Below are positions 18,360-25,468 of a stretch of DNA of 55,152 nt, piece after piece. The notes under the pieces were generated by a model that was given only the letters and a program-made list of their open reading frames with translations, did no database searches and had not been told where the DNA came from. Within the stretch, counting starts at the first letter, position 1; every line of letters starts with the position of its first letter. Origin of the DNA: UBA9647 sp049522195. Its GTDB lineage: Bacteria > Bacteroidota > Ignavibacteria > UBA10030. A program made the position numbers and the translations under genes. Where the stretch lies: assembly GCA_049522195.1 (NCBI GenBank), contig JBEKOB010000026.1, forward strand, positions 1 through 55,152, read 5' to 3'.

Positions 18360-19667
18360 ATGACTTCCTCCATGAGCGGCGACAACTTCAATTTCATATA
18401 CATTTCGGAGATCCTCCATCTCCCAATCTTCAATGCCTCGACCGGCAAGAAGATCGGCAGGATTGATGATCTCGCCGCACGGACAAGTCATGTATATCCG
18501 AAGATCACCGCGCTCATCGCTTTGGTACACGACAGGGAGAAGCCTTTGTACATTCCCTGGAATCTCGTTCGCCTGACAGTCTTCAAGAAACATGTGACGG
18601 TTGAATATCCTTTCGAGAGCGACAACCAGGAATCAACAGAAAATGAAATTCTTCTGAAGGAGACTTTCCTGGACAAGCAGATCATATCGACGTCGGGCTC
18701 TAAGCTTGTCCGGGTCAATGACTTGCAGTTGCTGATCGACAATTCCTCCAAGGACAATCCGAACCTCTGGCTGGTCCATATTGATATTGGATTTAAAGGA
18801 TTGCTCCGCCGATTGGGTTGGGTGAATTTCCTCAATCCGATTTTTCACTGGCTGTTTGCACGCGACATCAACGATAAATTCGTCACGTGGAAAAACGTCC
18901 AGCCGACAACGGCGACAAACGTTCATGGATCTGTGATTTTGAAGGCGGATTCCTCGAAACTCGCTGCCATTCACCCTGCTGACCTTGCAGACATTCTCGA
19001 AGACCTCGGAACAGACGAACGCATTTCTCTTCTCGAGTCCATCAGCCCCGCGACCGCGGCTGCTACGCTTCAGGAAATGCCGATGAGCCTGCGCATCCAG
19101 ATTGCAGAAGCGCTCGACAACGAGAAGCTTGCGAGCATCATCTCCGAGATGCAGATGGATGAAACGGTGGACCTTCTCGATGAGCTCGACAAAGAACGAC
19201 GCGAGGCAGTCTTCGGTCTCCTCACGCTCGAACGTGTGGCAGAAATTCAGGATTTGACAAAGCTTTCAGCAGTTGGCGTTGGAAGCATTATGAACACTAA
19301 TTTCGTCACCGCGAAGGAGTCACAGACGGTCCGGGAAGTGCTGAAACTCGTGAAAGCAGAAACCAAGCAAGCCGAGCTGCTGTACTACATCTACATCATC
19401 GATGATGAAGAACGGCTCAAAGGTCTTGTGACGCTGCGGCAATTGCTTTCAACGAAAGGCACGGCGTTGATCTCGAGCATCATGCGGGGGAACATCATCT
19501 CAGTCGAACTGGATTCAGGCATCAAGCGTATGGCGCAGCTGTTCTTCAAGTACAAATTCGAGGCGATTCCTGTTGTCGATGAGAACGACAAGCTTCAGGG
19601 AATTATCACGATGCGTGATGCTCTCGACTCGGTATTTCCCGAAGTAAAACAGGCAGCTGAGGGATAA
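18360..19667 (+). CDS. PRC-barrel / MgtE-N / CBS cytosolic metal sensor without a channel domain
   Basis: A 435-residue soluble protein. Two PRC-like small barrels occupy about 10-190 (SEILHLPIFNASTGKKIGRIDDL and a second SKLVRVNDLQLLI). About 205-305 is an MgtE N-terminal helical superhelix (LAAIHPADLADILEDLGTDER, LQEMPMSLRIQIAEAL, IISEMQMDETVDLLDEL). Two CBS domains follow (about 310-430; IMNTNFVTAKESQTVREVLK and IMRGNIISVELDSG). In MgtE these modules bind Mg2+ and gate the channel, but no transmembrane domain is present here. The stop is 1 nt before the Nramp start, so it is very likely the regulatory subunit of that transporter. The ATG has no strong ribosome site; an ATG at 18372 is an alternative. 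Confidence 0.9.
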   Translation: MTSSMSGDNFNFIYISEILHLPIFNASTGKKIGRIDDLAARTSHVYPKITALIALVHDREKPLYIPWNLVRLTVFKKHVTVEYPFESDNQESTENEILLKETFLDKQIISTSGSKLVRVNDLQLLIDNSSKDNPNLWLVHIDIGFKGLLRRLGWVNFLNPIFHWLFARDINDKFVTWKNVQPTTATNVHGSVILKADSSKLAAIHPADLADILEDLGTDERISLLESISPATAAATLQEMPMSLRIQIAEALDNEKLASIISEMQMDETVDLLDELDKERREAVFGLLTLERVAEIQDLTKLSAVGVGSIMNTNFVTAKESQTVREVLKLVKAETKQAELLYYIYIIDDEERLKGLVTLRQLLSTKGTALISSIMRGNIISVELDSGIKRMAQLFFKYKFEAIPVVDENDKLQGIITMRDALDSVFPEVKQAAEG

Positions 19668-19668
19668 C

Positions 19669-20925
19669 ATGGGTTTGCTGCAACGGTTAAAAGAGCGGCC
19701 AGCGCTCCGCAACCTGCTCATCTTTTTGAGCGTTGTGGGGCCCGGCATCATTACCGGCAGCGTCGACAATGACGCCGGCGGAATCACCACGTATTCCGTT
19801 GCCGGAGCAACCTATGGTTATAAATTGCTCTGGACGCTTCTCCCATCGTTCATCGCGCTGCTGACAGTGCAAGAGATGAATGCCCGCATGGGAATTGTTA
19901 CCGGCAAGGGACTTGCAGACCTGATACGGGAAAATTTCGGCGTCCGCATCACTTTCTACATTTTCATCTTCCTGCTCGTAGCAGACATCGGGAACACGGC
20001 AACGGAGTTTGCAGGCGTCGCGGGGAGCATGATGGTCTTCAATATCGACAAGAACCTCTCCGTGCCACTGGCCGCTGTTGCCGTTTGGATTCTTGTCGTG
20101 AAGGGGAACTACAAGATCTCCGAGAAGATATTTCTGCTTTTCAGCGTCTTCCTGCTCTCTTATGTTGTCTCTGCAATTGCAGCGAAGCCGAACTGGGCTG
20201 AGATCGGCAACGCCATGATGAAACCAGAAATTCAATGGGATACGCCGTATTTGGTCACAGTGCTTGGCCTTGTTGGCACCACGGTCGCCCCATGGATGCA
20301 GTTCTATATGCAGTCCTCCGTGATCGAGAAGGGTATTAAGATTGCAGATTATAAGTACACGATCTGGGACGTGGTTGTCGGTTGCATTGCAACTGTGGTC
20401 GTGGCGTTCTTTATTATCGTCGCCTGCGGGGCCACGCTCCACGTCAGAGGCGTTCAGATCAACGAAGCAAAAGACGCAGCTCTTTCGCTGAAGCCTCTTG
20501 CCGGCGCGCTGGCAGGTGAGGTCTTTGCGTTCGGTCTATTTGTAGCTTCTGTGTTCTCCGCCGCCATTCTGCCGTTGGCAACGGCATACTACGTCTGTGA
20601 AGCCTTTGGCTTTGAAGCGGGCATCAACAAGAAGTTCTCAGAAGCACCTCAGTTCTACTCGCTGTTTACCATCATCATTCTGATCGCCGTTGGGATCATC
20701 TTGCTTCCCAATGCCCCGCTTATCGCCATCACCATCTGGACGCAGGTGTTGAACGCCGTTCTCCTCCCAATCGTTCTCATTTGTATGATGATCATCATCA
20801 ACAAGACGGACATCATGGGAGAGTACACAAACAAAAGCTACCAGAACATCATCGGATGGACCACATCCATTATCCTGATCATCCTGAGCTGTGTTCTTCT
20901 CTTCTCAGGTGTCGGTGTGGGCTAG
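19669..20925 (+). CDS. Atypical Nramp-family divalent metal transporter
   Basis: A 418-residue, roughly 11-helix membrane protein of the Nramp/LeuT fold. The TM1 site normally reads DPGN; here it is VDNDAGG. The TM6 metal site normally reads MPHN; here GTTVAPWMQFYMQ puts Ala in place of the metal-binding Met and Trp-Met in place of His-Asn. Loss of that Met is a known feature of Nramp-related Mg2+ transporters and of other non-manganese members, so Mn/Fe specificity should not be assumed. GAGGG sits 7 nt before the ATG inside the upstream gene. The partner is an MgtE-type Mg sensor, which argues for Mg2+ or a related hard cation. Confidence 0.9.
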   Translation: MGLLQRLKERPALRNLLIFLSVVGPGIITGSVDNDAGGITTYSVAGATYGYKLLWTLLPSFIALLTVQEMNARMGIVTGKGLADLIRENFGVRITFYIFIFLLVADIGNTATEFAGVAGSMMVFNIDKNLSVPLAAVAVWILVVKGNYKISEKIFLLFSVFLLSYVVSAIAAKPNWAEIGNAMMKPEIQWDTPYLVTVLGLVGTTVAPWMQFYMQSSVIEKGIKIADYKYTIWDVVVGCIATVVVAFFIIVACGATLHVRGVQINEAKDAALSLKPLAGALAGEVFAFGLFVASVFSAAILPLATAYYVCEAFGFEAGINKKFSEAPQFYSLFTIIILIAVGIILLPNAPLIAITIWTQVLNAVLLPIVLICMMIIINKTDIMGEYTNKSYQNIIGWTTSIILIILSCVLLFSGVGVG

Positions 20926-20988
20926 GACTGGTAACGACAGGCTCTCGTCAGCACACAAACACACACTTAAACACGAAGACTACGAAGC

Positions 20989-21771
20989 ATGGTTGATCTC
21001 AAAAACAAAATCGTTTTGATCACGGGCGCCAGCAGCGGCATCGGCCTCGCATGCGCTGAGGCGTTTGCACGGCAAGGTGCACGCCTCGTTGTTACCGCCC
21101 GGCGCAAGGAAAGACTCGACGCACTTGCACAGGAGCTTAAAAAGAAGCATGGCACCGAGACGTTGACGATTCAACTCGATGTGCGCAACCAGCCCGCAGT
21201 TGAGAAAGCGTTTCAGACACTTCCCTCGGGGTGGCAGGACATCGAGGTGCTTGTGAATAATGCCGGGCTGAGCCGTGGCCTGGACAAGCTCTACGAGGGA
21301 AAGCTGGACGATTGGGAGGAAATGATTGATACGAATGTGAAGGGATTGCTGTACGTCAGCCGCGCCTTCATCCCCGGCATGGTTGCACGCGGAAAGGGAA
21401 CGATCATCAACCTTGGTTCAATTGCCGGGCATGAAGTATATCCCGGCGGAAATGTGTACTGCGCCTCGAAGCATGCTGTCGACGCATTGACGAAGGGATT
21501 ACGGCTCGAATTGGTGGACACGCCCATCCGGGTCTGCACTGTGGACCCGGGGTTGGTGGAAACGGAATTCAGTATCGTTCGTTTTCGCGGGAACGAACAG
21601 CGCGCCAAGGCAGTCTATCAGAACATCACTCCGCTGTCGCCTGCAGATGTTGCGGATGCTGTGCTCTATTGCGCAACCGCGCCGCCGCACGTTCAGATTG
21701 CAGAGATTATAATCCTGCCAACAAATCAAGCATCGACAACGTCAGTGCATCGCACGCCGGCAGCAAAATGA
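20989..21771 (+). CDS. Short-chain dehydrogenase/reductase (YdfG-like)
   Basis: A 260-residue classical SDR. The Rossmann nucleotide motif TGASSGIG is at 12-19, followed by Arg residues (TARRKER) that favour NADP. NNAG is at about 85, and the catalytic Ser (NLGSIAGH), Tyr and Lys (VYCASKH) are present. It resembles the serine/3-hydroxy-acid dehydrogenases YdfG/YMR226C, which oxidise short beta-hydroxy acids, including serine and threonine. The ending EIIILPTNQAS fits that subgroup. It stands alone after 63 bp of simple sequence. The exact substrate is an inference. Confidence 0.92.
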   Translation: MVDLKNKIVLITGASSGIGLACAEAFARQGARLVVTARRKERLDALAQELKKKHGTETLTIQLDVRNQPAVEKAFQTLPSGWQDIEVLVNNAGLSRGLDKLYEGKLDDWEEMIDTNVKGLLYVSRAFIPGMVARGKGTIINLGSIAGHEVYPGGNVYCASKHAVDALTKGLRLELVDTPIRVCTVDPGLVETEFSIVRFRGNEQRAKAVYQNITPLSPADVADAVLYCATAPPHVQIAEIIILPTNQASTTSVHRTPAAK

Positions 21772-21817
21772 ATAACCATGTTCGTCGAGATGTCTTCTCG
21801 ACGGACATGGAGAATGC

Positions 21818-22120
21818 TTACCTCTTCATCTTCTCCTCTACGCTCTTCACTTTCTGTTCCATCGTTTGGTCACGATCAGTCCGCGTCCCCAATTTAATCG
21901 TCGTCGAGATTCTCGGCGCCCCCATCTCGTGGACAACCTCATGGCACCGTTTGACAGCGGCAAACGCGACGTCCCAATCGCCTTCGATGTTGGTACCGTA
22001 GGCATGGAGTTGGGTTTTCAACCCGGCTTCATGAAGGATCCGTTCACAAGCCGCGACATAGGTCGAAACCGATACGCCGACACCGATCGGAACGACACAA
22101 AGATCCATTATTACCTTCAT
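21818..22120 (-). CDS. MTH1187-family thiamine-binding protein
   Basis: A 100-residue member of the MTH1187/YkoF-like family (PF01910, formerly UPF0045), a ferredoxin-like fold reported to bind thiamine or hydroxymethylpyrimidine. The pattern is clear: DLCVVPIGVGVSVSTYVA at the N-terminus, LKTQLHAYGTNIEGDWD in the middle and APRISTTIKLGTRTDR near the end. Soluble and cytoplasmic. No TPP riboswitch or thiamine-transport gene is visible beside it. It lies opposite its neighbours, 46 bp from the end of the SDR gene. Confidence 0.92.
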   Translation of the reverse strand: MKVIMDLCVVPIGVGVSVSTYVAACERILHEAGLKTQLHAYGTNIEGDWDVAFAAVKRCHEVVHEMGAPRISTTIKLGTRTDRDQTMEQKVKSVEEKMKR

Positions 22121-22302
22121 GGCTTTTTCTTCTCTTTATGATTCTTGGGAGTGACCTGTTCGAGTCACCTTTCACACGAACATTCACAATTTCGCGTCGA
22201 ATATCAAGCATTATGGGAAGTCGGGCCCGCGACTCCTCAGATCCGGCCTTGATTTTGTAGCACAGATCGCTAACTTATGAACGGTTAGTGACAGGAGATG
22301 CT

Positions 22303-23802
22303 ATGCAGGAAGTTCCCAAGTCTGTAACCGGAACCGCCGAGCTTGAATCCTATTTCGAGCCGTTTCGGAAGAATACTGTCGGATATCATCAACCTTTTCA
22401 GACGCCGTACGGTGAGAAGAAAATCATTTACGCTGATTGGACTGCGAGCGGCCGGCTGTACGGACCAATCGAGAGCAAGATGCGCGATGTGTTCGGGCCT
22501 TTCCTTGGCAACACTCACACGGAAACGAATGTTACCGGCACATCCATGACGCAGGCGTACCGCCAGGCCCACCAGATCATCAAGAAGCATGTCAACGCCG
22601 GGCCGGGCGACGTTCTCCTATTCTGCGGTTTCGGCATGACGGCCGCGGTGTGTAAGCTCCAGAGGATGCTCGGGCTTAAAATCCCCGAACAGGTCAATCA
22701 CTATATCACTCTTCCTCCCGAGTTGAAGCCGGTGGTGTTCGTTACTCACATGGAGCACCATTCCAATCAAACTTCTTGGTACGAAACGCTCGCCGACGTC
22801 TGCGTTATCAAACCTACCAGTGATGGACGCGTTGACATCGACGATTTGAAGGCTTTACTGAAAGAGTACGAAAACCGCAAGTTTAAGATCGGCTCCTTTA
22901 CCGCCTGCTCGAACGTCACGGGCATCCGGACACCGTACCATGCGATGGCAAAGATCATGCACGAACACGGAGGGCTTGCCTTTGTTGATTTCGCGGCCTC
23001 CGCTCCCTACGTCCCGATCAACATGCATCCTGCTGATTCAGCCGAAAAGCTTGACGCGATCGTGTTTTCTCCGCACAAATTCCTTGGCGGACCGGGAGGA
23101 TCAGGAGTCTTGATTTTCGATTCGAACCTCTATCATCTGAAATCACCCGACCAGCCGGGAGGTGGAACGGTTCTGTGGACAAATCCCTGGGGAGAGTACA
23201 GTTACAAACCAGAGATTGAAGAACGCGAGGACGGGGGAACTCCGGGATTTCTGCAGGCCATTCGCGCGGCGCTCACGATCGAGTTGAAGGAGCTGATGGG
23301 CACGGAAACCATGCTGCGCCGCGAGGAACAGCTCGTGAAGAGACTCTTCCGCGGACTGCGCCAAATTCCCGGCCTCACAATTCTCGCGGATTCGATCGAA
23401 GAACGCCTTGGCATCATTTCCTTTTATATCGAGAAGATTCACTACAACCTGATTGTCAAATTGTTAAATGACAGGTACGGCATTCAAGTCCGCGGCGGCT
23501 GCTCGTGCGCCGGCACATATGGTCACTACCTGCTCCATGTCGATCATTTCACTTCGAAGCGGATTACCGACAAGATCAACGAGGGGGATCTCTCCACGAA
23601 GCCTGGGTGGGTGCGGCTTTCCGTACATCCGACCACAACCGATGACGAGGTTGATTTCATTCTCAACGCCCTCCGCGAAACCAGTCAACAAGCAAACACC
23701 TGGGCGCAAGAATACAACTACAATCTTCATACGAATGAGTATCAACATAAGTCGGGTGAGAGCGCGCTGCATCGAACCATTCAACAATGGTTCAAGCTCT
23801 GA
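22303..23802 (+). CDS. Class V aminotransferase-fold PLP enzyme, cysteine-desulfurase-like
   Basis: The chosen start is ATG 22303, preceded by AGGAGAT, in preference to a GTG at 22288; this gives 499 residues. The fold-type I PLP Lys lies in FSPHKFLGG, the PLP-stacking His in THMEHHSNQTSW, and the phosphate region in FGMTAAVCKL. Near the C-terminus RGGCSCAGTYGHYLL resembles the mobile Cys loop of SufS/NifS, so a desulfurase- or selenocysteine-lyase-like reaction is possible. However, it is about 100 residues longer than those enzymes and no Fe-S assembly genes are nearby. Homologues of this size are usually annotated only as class V aminotransferases. Confidence 0.85.
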   Translation: MQEVPKSVTGTAELESYFEPFRKNTVGYHQPFQTPYGEKKIIYADWTASGRLYGPIESKMRDVFGPFLGNTHTETNVTGTSMTQAYRQAHQIIKKHVNAGPGDVLLFCGFGMTAAVCKLQRMLGLKIPEQVNHYITLPPELKPVVFVTHMEHHSNQTSWYETLADVCVIKPTSDGRVDIDDLKALLKEYENRKFKIGSFTACSNVTGIRTPYHAMAKIMHEHGGLAFVDFAASAPYVPINMHPADSAEKLDAIVFSPHKFLGGPGGSGVLIFDSNLYHLKSPDQPGGGTVLWTNPWGEYSYKPEIEEREDGGTPGFLQAIRAALTIELKELMGTETMLRREEQLVKRLFRGLRQIPGLTILADSIEERLGIISFYIEKIHYNLIVKLLNDRYGIQVRGGCSCAGTYGHYLLHVDHFTSKRITDKINEGDLSTKPGWVRLSVHPTTTDDEVDFILNALRETSQQANTWAQEYNYNLHTNEYQHKSGESALHRTIQQWFKL

Positions 23803-23838
23803 CCGATTCGAATGATGAAAAACCAGTTAACTCCCGTG

Positions 23839-23874
23839 AACGCCATCCGACAACCCGGATGGCGTTCTATTTTG
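23839..23874 (+). terminator. Intrinsic terminator after the class V aminotransferase
   Basis: AACGCCATCCG (23839-23849) pairs perfectly with CGGATGGCGTT (23856-23866) across a 6-nt loop, followed by CTATTTTG. It lies 36 bp after the stop. Confidence 0.8.
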
Positions 23875-23957
23875 TGTTAAGTGAAACTGCCTGGCTTTAA
23901 GCAATCGCTCAAAGGAGGGATTGCTAAGGAAGCTTGAAGAGTAGGAGACGATCAACA

Positions 23958-25217
23958 ATGACAGACCAGATCCAACCAGCGAAAAAGGGATCAAACCTCA
24001 TCACAGCAAAGAGCGCCATTGTTCTTTCCTTCATTGTGGCGTTTGAGATTGTCATAATGATCAGTCCGTTTGCGTTTTATTTCTATGCCATTTTCAACCC
24101 CTTCTTGCTTGCGCTTAATCAGTCAATCATCACTCGCTGGTTGACGGCATTCTTTCTTCCTCACATGGTTGTTCCACCCAATGCAGTCCTGACCGGCATT
24201 CGCATACTGGGCTCTGTGTTCTTCGTTACTGGGACGCTGACATTTCTTGTGTGCGCTGGTCAAGTCTATATCGGTAAGTTATTGAAGAAGCAAACAGTCA
24301 CAAAGGGGCTTTACGTTCTCGTACGACACCCGCAATACGTGAGCCTTGCATTTGCCGCTCTTGGCCTCGCCATCATGTGGCCCAGGTTCCTGACCCTCTT
24401 TTTACTAGCAGTGATGCTTACTCTTTATTATATCTTGGCCAAGGATGAGGAACGGCGGATGCTGAATCGTTTCGGAGAAAGTTACGCTGCTTATATGAAT
24501 CGAACAGGCATGTTCGTCCCGCGTTCAGTCGAGAAATTATTCATAAGGAACCCAAATCCGCAGAAGACTTTGAGCCTGAGCAAAGTGGGGCTAATCTTCC
24601 TGGGGCTTGTGGTCGTCATTGTCGGAGGCGGGTTCATCGGGCGGGCGTATACTGTCCGTCATCTTCCGTTTGAACAAGTCGGCACTGTTGATGTCATCAC
24701 TATCACGGCCGACGACTCCACTACTGTTCATGAATTGCTTCCGGCTGTTCTTGAAGACGGTGTCGTCTCCTTGAAGCTCAAACCGTTAGAGGGCACGCAA
24801 CATCATCGCCTGCTCGCCTATTTCATTCCCATAGACTATGTGATGCAGGGAATGATAGCCAACACGGGTGACGAATGGAAGCTCTTTGAGCAACATAAGA
24901 CCATCGGCATGATTACGGAGTATATTCTCCATCCGTTTGCACATTTGACCGGTGGACACGCACATCATATGGATATGGCTAGCATGAAACACAGCCCAGA
25001 AATGTATGCCTCGCCAGCGATGAAGCGACGAGTGGTCTTCATTGACATTTCTTCAGACAGTCACGAACTCAAGTCGGCTCTTGATGATTTCGACATCAAT
25101 ATTAAACGCACTCCGCTGTTTTTCGTTGATGTTCATCTTCACACGGCGGAGATTCTTCAGGTGCGAGATACCCCGACCGGAAGCGGATGGGGAACTGTTC
25201 CAACGCCTATGTTCTGA
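23958..25217 (+). CDS. Isoprenylcysteine-methyltransferase-like membrane protein with extra C-terminal domain
   Basis: Start at ATG 23958, 10 nt after AGGAG; 419 residues. The first ~200 residues form a multi-helix ICMT/PEMT-type methyltransferase: an SAM-site motif GLYVLVRHPQYVSLAFAALG, then AKDEERRMLNRFGESYAAYMNRTGMFVP. A further membrane helix (about 215-235) leads to a ~180-residue domain, probably outside, that is His/Met-rich around HPFAHLTGGHAHHMDMASMKHS and ends in VPTPMF. That region could bind metal. The substrate may be a lipid, isoprenoid or thiol; I cannot say which. The second domain is not one I recognise. Confidence 0.8.
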   Translation: MTDQIQPAKKGSNLITAKSAIVLSFIVAFEIVIMISPFAFYFYAIFNPFLLALNQSIITRWLTAFFLPHMVVPPNAVLTGIRILGSVFFVTGTLTFLVCAGQVYIGKLLKKQTVTKGLYVLVRHPQYVSLAFAALGLAIMWPRFLTLFLLAVMLTLYYILAKDEERRMLNRFGESYAAYMNRTGMFVPRSVEKLFIRNPNPQKTLSLSKVGLIFLGLVVVIVGGGFIGRAYTVRHLPFEQVGTVDVITITADDSTTVHELLPAVLEDGVVSLKLKPLEGTQHHRLLAYFIPIDYVMQGMIANTGDEWKLFEQHKTIGMITEYILHPFAHLTGGHAHHMDMASMKHSPEMYASPAMKRRVVFIDISSDSHELKSALDDFDINIKRTPLFFVDVHLHTAEILQVRDTPTGSGWGTVPTPMF

Positions 25218-25378
25218 TGCGTTGTACATTCAAGTGAAAAATCGTTCAGCCGCGAACTTGTTCTTTTGTGGTCGCCAAAACGGTCGAGCATCGCGTGTAT
25301 ACGAAATTTGAAGCGTAATTCCATTCCTGATATCAACCTCCTTTTCTCCTTCATCTCTTACAGAGGACTTTCAACGTT

Positions 25379-25396
25379 GTCGAAATGAATTTCGAC
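25379..25396. promoter_or_regulatory. 18-bp perfect palindrome upstream of the glycosidase
   Basis: GTCGAAAT-GA-ATTTCGAC lies 73-90 bp before the glycosidase ATG, in an otherwise featureless 251-bp gap. Position and symmetry suit an operator for a dimeric repressor, but a simple hairpin is equally possible. No regulator gene is nearby. Confidence 0.3.
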
Positions 25397-25468
25397 TTAC
25401 TTTGCTTGCATCTCTCACCTAAGAAAATGTACATTCGTGACAGTTCAAACGTCCTGAGGTAACCTCCC

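Noticed and set aside
22121..22287. TPP riboswitch linked to the thiamine-binding protein
   Set aside because: No THI-box core (CTGAGA/ACCTGA) in the gap; only small hairpins are present.
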